Positions 47,432 to 54,915 of a stretch of 64,000 bases of DNA are shown piece by piece. A program made the translations under genes and the position numbers. The first letter of the stretch is position 1. Each line of letters starts with the position of its first letter. The notes below the pieces were generated by a model. It was not told the DNA's origin and ran no database searches. It was given only the letters and a program-made list of their open reading frames with translations. The stretch is from assembly GCA_900472605.1 (NCBI GenBank), contig UCJD01000039.1, positions 1 through 64,000 of the forward strand. The letters run 5' to 3'. The stretch comes from Hyphomicrobiales bacterium. Lineage in GTDB: Bacteria; Pseudomonadota; Alphaproteobacteria; Rhizobiales; Rhizobiaceae.

Positions 47432-48288
47432 TGAAAGCCACCCTTCTCTATCGCCTGATGATATGGATCGGCGTCGCCGTGCTCCTGATCTGGTCGCTCG
47501 GTCCGATCTATTGGACGGTCGCTAGTTCCGTGACGCCGACGGATGATTTCTCCGTGAGGCCCATCCACTTCTTCCCTCAGCATTTCACGCTGGATCATTA
47601 CTCGCGCCTGCTCGGTATCAACGTCGACCGGATCGGCGGCGTTGAGGTATGGCGGCAGTTTCGAGCGGCGCTCTTGAACAGCGTCGTTACCTCGGCGGCC
47701 GCAACATTGCTATGCGTTGCGATTTCCGCACTGGGTGCCTATGCCTTCACACGCATACGCTTCCCTGGTCGCAACGCGCTCTTCGGTCTTGTCGTCGCAA
47801 CGCTAGCGATCCCCGCATATGCCGTGCTGATCCCGCTATACCAGATTATGATCAAGTTGCATCTCGTAGACACGTATGTCGGTGTCGCACTGATCTACGT
47901 CTCGGCTTATTTGCCGCTCTCGCTGTGGCTTCTGCGCAGCGTCTTCGAGGCCCTGCCCCTGGCATTGGAAGAGGCCGCGCAGCTCGATGGAGCGGGACGT
48001 CTCTATATCTTCTTCAACATCGTGCTGCCGCTCGCCGGCCCCGGCCTCACCGCCGCCGCTATCCTCACCTTCCTCGGCGCCTGGGGACAGTATCTCGTAC
48101 CCCTCATTTTCTCGCCGCAGGCGACCAAGCCACTGACTGTTCTCATTCCTGAGTTCGTCACGAAAAACTTCATCGACTACGGGCTGATCACGGCCAGCGG
48201 TTCCATCGCGATCGTCATCCCCGCCCTCGTCGTCATCTTCCTCAACCGATACCTCGTCAGCGGTTTGCTGGCCGGCTCGGTAAAGTAA
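47431..48288 (+). CDS. carbohydrate ABC importer permease (MalG type)
   Basis: 285 aa with about six membrane segments and the EAA loop EEAAQLDGAGRLYIFFNIVL. Residues 24-31 (GPIYWTVA) are typical of the subgroup. Together with the MalF-type subunit, the binding protein and the ATPase at 50.6 kb it makes a complete CUT1 importer. Confidence 0.93.
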   Translation: MKATLLYRLMIWIGVAVLLIWSLGPIYWTVASSVTPTDDFSVRPIHFFPQHFTLDHYSRLLGINVDRIGGVEVWRQFRAALLNSVVTSAAATLLCVAISALGAYAFTRIRFPGRNALFGLVVATLAIPAYAVLIPLYQIMIKLHLVDTYVGVALIYVSAYLPLSLWLLRSVFEALPLALEEAAQLDGAGRLYIFFNIVLPLAGPGLTAAAILTFLGAWGQYLVPLIFSPQATKPLTVLIPEFVTKNFIDYGLITASGSIAIVIPALVVIFLNRYLVSGLLAGSVK

Positions 48289-48299
48289 TCGGAGCCACC

Positions 48300-49253
48300 A
48301 TGAACACGACCGAAAAAGTCATCCGCGAGCAGTTCCCGTTCTGGGAGAAGGCGTTGGGGTCGAACGCTGCAACCACGCGTGACGACGTGCTCGTCTATGT
48401 TGGTTGTGGAACGTCCTACTACCTCGCCATGTCGTTGGCAGCTTATGCGAACAATGCGGGGCGCCGCGCAATCGCCGTGCCGGGCGCCGAATGGCTCAAT
48501 CGCCCATCGTTTTTCTGGCCTGACTGGAAAAAAACGCATGTCGTTGCAATATCGCGCAGCGGCGAAACGACAGAGACGGTCGCCGCTGCAAGAAAGAGCC
48601 GCGAGAACGGCGCCTTCGTTACGGCGCTGACAGTCGAGGCGGAGAGCTCGCTTGCAAACTGCAGCGACGATGTCGTTGCGTCGCAGACCCATAGCGAAGA
48701 AGGCATCGTCATGTCCGTCTCGGCCAGCCTCATGCTGTTGCTCGGTTTGCAGATGATCGGTCACACAATCCCGAAAGCGGCCGTTACATCCGCAAAGAAT
48801 CTCGCGGATGCGCTCGACGCTTCGCTCAGCGAACGTTTCTTTGATAGCAGCCATTTCGTCTTTCTCGGCGGCGGTCCTCTCTTCGGCATTGCCGCGGAGG
48901 GCGCGTTGAAGCTGATGGAAATGAGCCAGGCCCTGACTCAGCCTTTCCATCCGCTCGAATATCGCCACGGGCCAATCAGCCTCGTGGACGAGAAGACCGC
49001 GGCCATCATGCTTTACAGCACCGATCAGAAGGATGCCGAAGCCAAGCTTGTCGAAGAGCTTCGGGATAAAGGCGCAGTCGTCATCGGCCTCGGTGGCCCA
49101 GGCGATATCGAACTCCCTGTCGATGCCGATCTCTCGCTTGCAGCACTCGTCATTCTCCCTGCACTGCAGATCCTTGGCGAGCGTGTCGCGCAATCTAGAG
49201 GGATCGATACGGTTTCGCCGCGGCACCTGACAAAGGTTGTGACGCTGGTATGA
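48300..49253 (+). CDS. SIS-domain sugar phosphate deaminase/isomerase (AgaS/GlmS-like)
   Basis: 317 aa with two SIS domains. The substrate-phosphate loop of the first is VVAISRSGETTETVAAARKS, after YVGCGTSYYLA. The second contains FVFLGGGPLFGIAAEGALKL and the conserved PLEYRHGPISLV. There is no glutaminase domain, so it is not a GlmS synthase. AgaS-type relatives convert galactosamine 6-phosphate to tagatose 6-phosphate and ammonia. Position between an amino-sugar kinase and a GatZ homologue supports that role. Confidence 0.84.
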   Translation: MNTTEKVIREQFPFWEKALGSNAATTRDDVLVYVGCGTSYYLAMSLAAYANNAGRRAIAVPGAEWLNRPSFFWPDWKKTHVVAISRSGETTETVAAARKSRENGAFVTALTVEAESSLANCSDDVVASQTHSEEGIVMSVSASLMLLLGLQMIGHTIPKAAVTSAKNLADALDASLSERFFDSSHFVFLGGGPLFGIAAEGALKLMEMSQALTQPFHPLEYRHGPISLVDEKTAAIMLYSTDQKDAEAKLVEELRDKGAVVIGLGGPGDIELPVDADLSLAALVILPALQILGERVAQSRGIDTVSPRHLTKVVTLV

Positions 49254-50545
49254 GCGACGCTCTCAACTCAAATCGCGAACACGCGTTCTCCAAGCTCTTC
49301 GGCGCGCGCCAAGGCCCTCTGCCGCGTGGCATCACGTCGGTCTGCTCTGCCCATCCGCTCGTGATCGAAGCCGCCTTGCGACGGGCGAGAATGGAAGGCG
49401 CGGTGGTGCTGATCGAGGCTACCTGTAATCAGGTGAACCAGGAAGGCGGCTATACAGGCATGACGCCTCTGGCATTCCGGCAGTTCATCGAGCGGATCGC
49501 TAGCGATATCTCGTTCCCGCTGGATTCAATCATCTTTGGCGGAGATCATCTCGGTCCCAATCCCTGGAAGACACTCGGCGCGGACGAAGCGATGGCGCGA
49601 GCGGAAGCGATGGTTGCGGCTTATGTCGAAGCAGGCTTCGAGAAGCTGCATCTCGACACGTCGATGGGGTGCGCCGGTGAGCCCATGGCACTCGATGACG
49701 AAGTAACCGCCGAGAGAGCAGCGCGTCTGGCAAGGGTTGCGGAAGATTCCGCACGCCGCACCGGGCAACGGCCGCCGGTCTATATCATCGGCACGGAGGT
49801 CCCTCCCCCAGGCGGTGCGACTCATGCGATCGAGGAGCTCGAGGTCACCAGTCCCGAAGCTGCTCTGAAGACACTATCCATCCACACATCGGCCTTTGGC
49901 AAGGCTGGTGTCGGGCCGGCCATGGACCGCGTGATCGGGATCGTCGTCCAGCCGGGCGTCGAATTCGGAAATGCGAATGTCGTGCTCTATAAGCCTGATC
50001 GCGCCCGAGGATTGGCATCGACGCTTTTCAGAATGCCGGGGCTTCTCTTTGAGGCGCACTCGACGGATTATCAGACCGGCCGCGAGCTTTCGGCTCTTGT
50101 TGATGGCGGTTTCGCCATCCTTAAAGTCGGTCCCGGTTTGACCTTTGCACTACGAGAGGCCCTTTACGGTCTTGATGCCATCAGGCACGCACTCCATGGC
50201 GGGTCGGATAGCCTTCATGCCAAGATGGAAGCAATCATGTTGACCCAGCCCCAACATTGGGCGGGTCACTATAGCGGTTCAACCGACCAGGTACGGTTGC
50301 AACGCCATTTCAGCTACAGCGACCGAATTCGCTATTATTGGCCGGACAAGCAGGCAGCCCGCGCGGTGGAATCGTTGATGGCAGCGTTTCCCGATCCGAT
50401 CCCGGAGACACTGATCAGTCAGTATCTGGCTCGGGTCTATCCTGATGTCGTGACCGGGCGGGTTGCCCCTCGCGCGCGCGACCTTTGTCTTGCGGCAATC
50501 GATGCAGCGCTCGCACCTTATTCCGCGGCCACCATCAGCCAGTGA
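49250..50545 (+). CDS. GatZ/KbaZ-family protein, possible tagatose-6-phosphate 4-epimerase
   Basis: 431 aa, full length for the family annotated as the non-catalytic subunit of tagatose-bisphosphate aldolase. Family patterns: RGITSVCSAHPLVIEAALRR, VLIEATCNQVNQEGGYTGMT, IFGGDHLGPNPWKTLGADEA, FEKLHLDTSMGC and YIIGTEVPPPGGA. No GatY/KbaY aldolase partner is encoded in the window. From memory, lone GatZ homologues in Agrobacterium act as D-tagatose 6-phosphate 4-epimerases giving fructose 6-phosphate. Overlaps the SIS gene by four bases. Confidence 0.84.
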   Translation: MSDALNSNREHAFSKLFGARQGPLPRGITSVCSAHPLVIEAALRRARMEGAVVLIEATCNQVNQEGGYTGMTPLAFRQFIERIASDISFPLDSIIFGGDHLGPNPWKTLGADEAMARAEAMVAAYVEAGFEKLHLDTSMGCAGEPMALDDEVTAERAARLARVAEDSARRTGQRPPVYIIGTEVPPPGGATHAIEELEVTSPEAALKTLSIHTSAFGKAGVGPAMDRVIGIVVQPGVEFGNANVVLYKPDRARGLASTLFRMPGLLFEAHSTDYQTGRELSALVDGGFAILKVGPGLTFALREALYGLDAIRHALHGGSDSLHAKMEAIMLTQPQHWAGHYSGSTDQVRLQRHFSYSDRIRYYWPDKQAARAVESLMAAFPDPIPETLISQYLARVYPDVVTGRVAPRARDLCLAAIDAALAPYSAATISQ

Positions 50546-50610
50546 GTTTCCCATGCCGCTGGCCACCGCTGCGGCGGCCACAGCTCAAACAGTTTCAGTC
50601 GGAGAGAACT

Positions 50611-51693
50611 ATGGCGTCAGTCAGCGTAGCGAATGCCCGCAAAAACTATGGTCACCTGGAAATCCTTCACGGAGTCGATATCGACATCCAGGACGGTGAG
50701 TTTGTCATCCTTGTTGGGCCTTCAGGCTGCGGCAAATCGACCTTGCTGCGGATGATCGCAGGCTTGGAGGAAATTTCCGCCGGACGCATCTCAATCGGTG
50801 GGCGGGTCGTAAATAACGTCGCGCCGAAGGAGCGCGACATCGCCATGGTGTTTCAGTCCTATGCACTTTATCCACATATGACGGTGGAGGCCAACATGGG
50901 CTTTTCCCTTCGGCTGGCAAAGGCGCCAAAAGAAGAAATCAAAACGCGCGTCCGCGAAGCAGCCCAGATTCTGGGATTAGAAAAACTTCTCGATCGACAT
51001 CCTAGAAACCTGTCTGGCGGCCAGCGCCAACGCGTCGCCATGGGACGGGCTATCGTTCGCCAACCACAGGTCTTTCTATTTGACGAGCCTTTGTCCAACC
51101 TGGATGCCAAGCTCCGTGTCCAGATGCGTTCGGAAATCAAGCAACTGCACCAGCGTCTGAAAACCACCACCGTCTACGTTACGCATGACCAGATCGAAGC
51201 CATGACGATGGCCGACAAGATTGTTGTCATGCGCGATGGACATGTCGAGCAGATCGGTTCGCCGCTCGAGCTCTACGACAGTCCGGCGAACCTGTTCGTC
51301 GCCGGCTTCATCGGCTCACCGGGGATGAATTTTATCAAAGGCAAGATAAGTGCCGGGGAGGCTGTCGAGTTCGTCGCAGATGGAGGCACTCGGTTGCCAG
51401 TGCCTGCCGGCACTGCTGTGGTCCGAGGCCAGGAAGTCATCTACGGCATCCGCCCGGAACATCTGACGATAAACCAGGCTGGTGCCCACGCCGAGGTTTC
51501 GTTGATCGAACCAACCGGAGCTGAGACGCAGATTACGGCCAGCTTGGGACAGGTTCAGATCGTGGCAACCGTCCGAGATCGCCTCAAACTACAGGCCGGC
51601 GACCCAATATCGATCGCGCCAGACCTCACAAAAGTGCATCTCTTCGATGCAGTGACCGAGAAGGCCCTGACGTTGGGACCTGGAGCCGCGTAG
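50611..51693 (+). CDS. sugar ABC importer ATPase (UgpC/MalK/MsmX type)
   Basis: 360 aa from ATG 50611 (GGAGAG ahead). Walker A GPSGCGKST, Q-loop MVFQSYALYPHMTV, signature NLSGGQRQRVAMGRAI, Walker B VFLFDEPLSNLDAKLR, switch VYVTHDQIEAMTMAD, then the C-terminal TOBE regulatory domain with YGIRPEHLTI. Multitask ATPases of this type often energise several CUT1 importers, so it could also serve the ATPase-less transporter at 22-25 kb. Confidence 0.95.
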   Translation: MASVSVANARKNYGHLEILHGVDIDIQDGEFVILVGPSGCGKSTLLRMIAGLEEISAGRISIGGRVVNNVAPKERDIAMVFQSYALYPHMTVEANMGFSLRLAKAPKEEIKTRVREAAQILGLEKLLDRHPRNLSGGQRQRVAMGRAIVRQPQVFLFDEPLSNLDAKLRVQMRSEIKQLHQRLKTTTVYVTHDQIEAMTMADKIVVMRDGHVEQIGSPLELYDSPANLFVAGFIGSPGMNFIKGKISAGEAVEFVADGGTRLPVPAGTAVVRGQEVIYGIRPEHLTINQAGAHAEVSLIEPTGAETQITASLGQVQIVATVRDRLKLQAGDPISIAPDLTKVHLFDAVTEKALTLGPGAA

Positions 51694-51747
51694 CTTGGTA
51701 TCGTCTTCTACAAAGCCTCTCGAACATCGCTGAGCGCCCGGGATGGA

Positions 51748-51778
51748 GCAGTGGTGAGGGGCCCACCCTCACCACTGC
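51748..51778. terminator. strong 13-bp hairpin after the catabolic operon
   Basis: GCAGTGGTGAGGG and CCCTCACCACTGC pair perfectly across GCCCA, 55 bp after the ATPase stop. No T-run follows, so it may act as an RNA-stabilising or partial terminator structure. Placement at an operon end supports a 3-prime processing or termination role. Confidence 0.55.
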
Positions 51779-51987
51779 ATGTAGCCGCCCTCGCGATCGA
51801 TCCGCACTGCGTTCCGACGTCCCGAACCTCTAACTCCTTGGTCAGAAGCGCTACAATGGATGACCGGACGCTTCGACAGACTTTCGTCGCGTCGGATATG
51901 CAGCGCGGGTATTCCGACGCATTGCTGTGACCTTCCACACACTCGATCGGTTGTTCGTCGGCGAATGCATCCGTGGCGTCTGCGTAT

Positions 51988-52104
51988 AAGGCGTGAGTTC
52001 AGCTGAAATATGGGGAAGCTGGTATCCTCGGTGGAATACAAGAGGACAGGAGTGACCGGCCGTCAGCCACGATCGACGTCAACATGCAACTTTGCACCTC
52101 GCGA
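51988..52104. repeat. direct repeat copy B: broken trbB start plus tra-box region
   Basis: Same orientation as copy A at 36201-36310. On the minus strand it still encodes FQLNSRL where trbB has LQSHSRL, but the start codon is ATA and the reading then diverges, so this is a trbB fragment. On the other side lies an intact small ORF followed by repABC. It therefore has the layout of the Ti-type trb/rep divergent control region with the trb half decayed. Confidence 0.72.
52082..52099. promoter_or_regulatory. tra-box-like palindrome upstream of the repABC region
   Basis: ACATGCAACTTTGCACCT, an imperfect version of the site at 36288 (arms ATGCAA and TTGCAC; five of six pairs). In Ti plasmids such boxes between trb and rep let TraR raise both transfer and plasmid copy number. 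Here it lies about 65 bp ahead of the repD-like ORF and about 410 bp ahead of repA. Confidence 0.55.
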
Positions 52105-52163
52105 CGACGCGGCATTTCCTTCACGCTCGCGGGAATCAACCGCTCAACGCAGAGGGCAATCTC

Positions 52164-52331
52164 ATGGCGATCATCAAGGACAAAAGCGCTAATAGACGAT
52201 CGTCACAATGCTCACTCGCTTCGCAAGTGATTCTCGAACCTTCCGTTCAAAGAGCCGATCAGGTCGAGCCTGACGCAAAAACATTTGCGAAAGCTGTTGG
52301 TAAGCGCCCGCGTCCGAATTGGGCCGAGTGA
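52164..52331 (+). CDS. small repD-like ORF upstream of repA, 55 aa
   Basis: ATG 52164 with AGAGGG ahead, giving a basic polar peptide (MAIIKDKSANRRSSQCSLAS and a KRPRPNWAE tail). Ti plasmids carry a small gene, repD, in the same place between the tra boxes and repA, of unknown necessity. I cannot confirm sequence relatedness to it; the call rests on position, ribosome site and the tra box ahead. Confidence 0.45.
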   Translation: MAIIKDKSANRRSSQCSLASQVILEPSVQRADQVEPDAKTFAKAVGKRPRPNWAE

Positions 52332-52342
52332 ATGCTACACAA

Positions 52343-52371
52343 TTGATATATTTGAACATTGTAAAAATATT
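52343..52371 (+). promoter_or_regulatory. candidate repABC promoter
   Basis: TTGATA (52343-52348), 17 bases, AATATT (52366-52371), in the most AT-rich stretch before repA. The partly overlapping inverted pair ACAAT and ATTGT, and GTTAA and TTAAC near 52401-52417, could be operator parts for RepA-RepB autoregulation. Confidence 0.45.
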
Positions 52372-52460
52372 AGGACGTGTTTGAGGATGCAGAAGCCTCT
52401 CGTTAAGGTTTCATTAACCAAAAACGTCTTGCCGCATCGTTTGGAATCGGCGCTAAGTGA

Positions 52461-52503
52461 TAGTGGCGAAACCAGACCGGTTTCACGAAAAATACCGCCA
52501 CTA
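52461..52503 (+). promoter_or_regulatory. nested hairpin in the repA leader
   Basis: Outer arms TAGTGGCG and CGCCACTA pair perfectly and enclose an inner perfect hairpin, GAAACC-agacc-GGTTTC. The structure ends three bases before the AGGA ribosome site of repA and could influence its translation or mRNA stability. Confidence 0.5.
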
Positions 52504-52510
52504 GCAGGAA

Positions 52511-53740
52511 ATGGGTTTTGGAATGGCGAAGACCGCCGAAAAAGCAGCGCCCGCGCTTGAAGGTTTGACCGCTTTGATGGAGCGTCATGCCGATGCCTTG
52601 TCGACCCAACTGCAAGCCCATCACCTCAAGGTTTTTGCTCCGACCGCGGAAAAGGGCATCCGTACTTTCGGACCATCCGAAGCCGCAAAACTGCTTGGTG
52701 TCGGTGAGTCCTATTTACGTCAGACCGTGACAGAGATGCCAGACCTGAATGTCGGCATGACTCCCGGCGGCCGCAGAATCCTCTCGATCGAGGACATTCA
52801 CGCGATCCGCAAGCACATGGATCACATCGGGCGGGGGAAAAACCGGCGATATCTTCCCCACCGACGGGATGGCGAACAGCTTCAGGTCATCTCCGTGATG
52901 AACTTCAAGGGGGGGTCCGGCAAGACAACCACCGCTGCGCACCTCGCTCAGTATCTGGCCATGCGCGGATATCGGGTGCTGGCGATCGATCTCGACCCTC
53001 AGGCAAGCCTGTCGGCGCTTTTTGGCAGCCAGCCCGAAACCGATGTCGGGCCAAATGAGACGCTTTACGGCGCGATACGCTACGATGACGAGCAGATCCC
53101 AATCGAGCAAGTCGTCCGCGGGACCTACATTCCTGATCTCCATTTGATCCCCGGCAATCTCGAACTCATGGAATTCGAGCACGACACTCCGCGTGCTTTG
53201 ATGAAGCGTAAGGAGGGCGATACCCTCTTTTACGGGCGGATCAGCCAAGTGATCGAGGATATCGCAGACAACTACGACGTCGTCGTAATCGACTGCCCTC
53301 CCCAGCTCGGTTACCTGACGCTTTCTGCCCTCACCGCGGCCACCTCGATTCTGGTCACGGTCCATCCGCAGATGCTTGATGTGATGTCCATGAACCAGTT
53401 TCTGGCAATGACGTCCAACCTGCTGCGCGAAATCGAAAATGCCGGCGCGAAGTTCAAGTTCAACTGGATGCGCTATCTGATCACCCGTTTCGAGCCGAGC
53501 GACGGCCCGCAAAATCAGATGGTCGGCTATCTGCGGTCGATCTTTGGAGAAAATGTACTCAATTTCCCGATGCTGAAAACAACCGCGGTGTCGGACGCCG
53601 GATTGACCAACCAGACATTGTTTGAAGTCGAACGAAGCCAGTTCACCCGCTCGACCTACGATCGCGCCCTGGAGGCGATGAACGCGGTCAATGACGAGAT
53701 CGAGACATTGATCAAGAAAGCATGGGATAGACCCACATGA
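52511..53740 (+). CDS. repA: plasmid partitioning ATPase RepA (ParA type)
   Basis: 409 aa; ATG 52523 (MAKTAEKAAPALEG) is an alternative start because the AGGAA ribosome site almost touches ATG 52511. An N-terminal DNA-binding region (FGPSEAAKLLGVGESYLRQT) precedes the deviant Walker A VMNFKGGSGKTTTAAHLAQY, the YDVVVIDCPPQLGYLTLSAL motif and the HPQMLDVMSMNQFL region. It segregates the plasmid with RepB and represses the operon. Overlaps repB by four bases. Confidence 0.97.
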   Translation: MGFGMAKTAEKAAPALEGLTALMERHADALSTQLQAHHLKVFAPTAEKGIRTFGPSEAAKLLGVGESYLRQTVTEMPDLNVGMTPGGRRILSIEDIHAIRKHMDHIGRGKNRRYLPHRRDGEQLQVISVMNFKGGSGKTTTAAHLAQYLAMRGYRVLAIDLDPQASLSALFGSQPETDVGPNETLYGAIRYDDEQIPIEQVVRGTYIPDLHLIPGNLELMEFEHDTPRALMKRKEGDTLFYGRISQVIEDIADNYDVVVIDCPPQLGYLTLSALTAATSILVTVHPQMLDVMSMNQFLAMTSNLLREIENAGAKFKFNWMRYLITRFEPSDGPQNQMVGYLRSIFGENVLNFPMLKTTAVSDAGLTNQTLFEVERSQFTRSTYDRALEAMNAVNDEIETLIKKAWDRPT

Positions 53741-54759
53741 GCCGGAAGCATATCCTCGGCGTCTCGTTGGACGCCCCTGACGCAACGACATCAGACAATC
53801 GGTCCGCGAAGAACCGCTCGATGCCGCTCCTCGGTGTCGCGCGGAAAGAACGCGATCCTGCTACAAAACTGACGGCAAACATTGGCAACGCGCTGCGCGA
53901 GCAGAACGATCGTCTTGGTCGTGCTGACGAGATCGAGCGCCGCCTTGCCGAAGGTCAAAGCGTCGTAGAGCTAGACGCGTCTTTGATCGATCCGTCATTC
54001 GTTCAGGATCGGATGCCGGGCGATATCGACGGTTTGAAAACGTCGATCAGAGACCAGGGTCAGCAAGTCCCAATCCTCGTGCGACCCCATCCCGAGCAGC
54101 CGGGTCGTTATCAGGTCGCGTTCGGACATCGCCGCTTGCGGGCCCTGACGGAACTGGCACGTCCAGTCAAAGCCGTCGTCCGAGATTTAAGTGATGAGCA
54201 ATTGGTCGTTGCTCAAGGTCAGGAGAACAATGAGCGCGAGGATCTGACCTTCATCGAGAAGGCTCAATTTGCCCATCGGCTTAACAAGCAATTTTCGCGT
54301 GAGGTCGTCGTTTCCGCGATGTCGCTTGACCGAAGCAATCTGTCGAAGATGATATTGCTGGTGGATGCCCTCCCTGTAGAGCTCATCAGCGCGATCGGTG
54401 CTGCGCCTGGTGTCGGGCGGCCGAGTTGGCAGCAACTCGCAGAACTCGTTGCGAAAACCTCATCATCAGACGACGCATCACATTTTGCGGCATCGGCTGC
54501 CGTGCAATCCTTGCCATCGGCAGAGCGGTTCAAGGCTCTTATGGCGCACCTGAAACCTGCCAAAGTGGCGCGCGGAATTCCGCAGGTGCTCTCGACACCC
54601 AATGGATTGAGGCTTGCTCAGGTGTCGCAAAGCAAATCGAAACTCGAAATCATGATCGACAGGAAGGCAACGCCCGATTTTGCGACCTTCGTGCTTGAGC
54701 ACTTGCCGGCGCTCTACCAAGAGTACAGGCAAAAAGATCAACGGAATAACGGAGAGTAA
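53737..54759 (+). CDS. repB: plasmid partitioning protein RepB (ParB type)
   Basis: 340 aa. The typical RepB N-terminus (MSRKHILGVSLDAPD) is followed by the ParB nuclease-like/CTPase region IRDQGQQVPILVRPHPEQPG and YQVAFGHRRLRALTELARPV, then the helix-turn-helix zone (FSREVVVSAMSLDRSNLSKM). It binds the centromere-like parS and, with RepA, controls the operon. The ATGA overlap with repA ties their translation. Confidence 0.97.
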   Translation: MSRKHILGVSLDAPDATTSDNRSAKNRSMPLLGVARKERDPATKLTANIGNALREQNDRLGRADEIERRLAEGQSVVELDASLIDPSFVQDRMPGDIDGLKTSIRDQGQQVPILVRPHPEQPGRYQVAFGHRRLRALTELARPVKAVVRDLSDEQLVVAQGQENNEREDLTFIEKAQFAHRLNKQFSREVVVSAMSLDRSNLSKMILLVDALPVELISAIGAAPGVGRPSWQQLAELVAKTSSSDDASHFAASAAVQSLPSAERFKALMAHLKPAKVARGIPQVLSTPNGLRLAQVSQSKSKLEIMIDRKATPDFATFVLEHLPALYQEYRQKDQRNNGE

Positions 54760-54764
54760 GCCGC

Positions 54765-54850
54765 CAAAGAAAAAGGCCCCAACAGCGTTGCCACCGTGGA
54801 ACCCATTTCTGTAGTCGTGAGAAACACAGAATCGCATTTCCACGAATCTT
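54765..54850 (-). ncRNA. candidate counter-transcribed RNA (repE/ctRNA type) in the repB-repC gap
   Basis: repABC plasmids encode a small antisense RNA here that limits RepC and causes incompatibility. On the minus strand the stretch reads a small stem (GTTCCAC with GTGGCAAC) and then GGGGCCTTTTTCTTT, a terminator-like end next to the repB stop. The 156-bp gap without a gene has the size usual for this element. The 5-prime end and promoter are not resolved. Confidence 0.6.
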
Positions 54851-54915
54851 CGTCAAGAGTCTATGGCACCGTTTCGGTGAGCTGATTTCTTTTGCCTTCT
54901 GAAAGGTGAAAGACG

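Noticed and set aside
48177..49226. 349-codon minus-strand frame opposite the SIS gene
   Set aside because: Shadow frame; SIS motifs are clear on the plus strand.
49250..50545. GatZ protein as a normal aldolase subunit
   Set aside because: No GatY/KbaY catalytic partner or tagatose-6-phosphate kinase gene is in the cluster, so a plain aldolase role is less likely, though a partner elsewhere cannot be excluded.
51708..52041. Open minus-strand frames after the catabolic operon as real genes
   Set aside because: They run through the hairpin and the broken trbB copy, with no start matching a ribosome site.
52715..53791. 358-codon minus-strand frame opposite repA
   Set aside because: RepA is unmistakable on the plus strand. 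Antisense control in repABC plasmids concerns the repB-repC gap, not repA.
54760..54915. GTTGCCACCGTGGAAC as a parS site
   Set aside because: It loosely fits GTT-N10-AAC but is not a proper palindrome and is better explained as a stem of the antisense RNA region.
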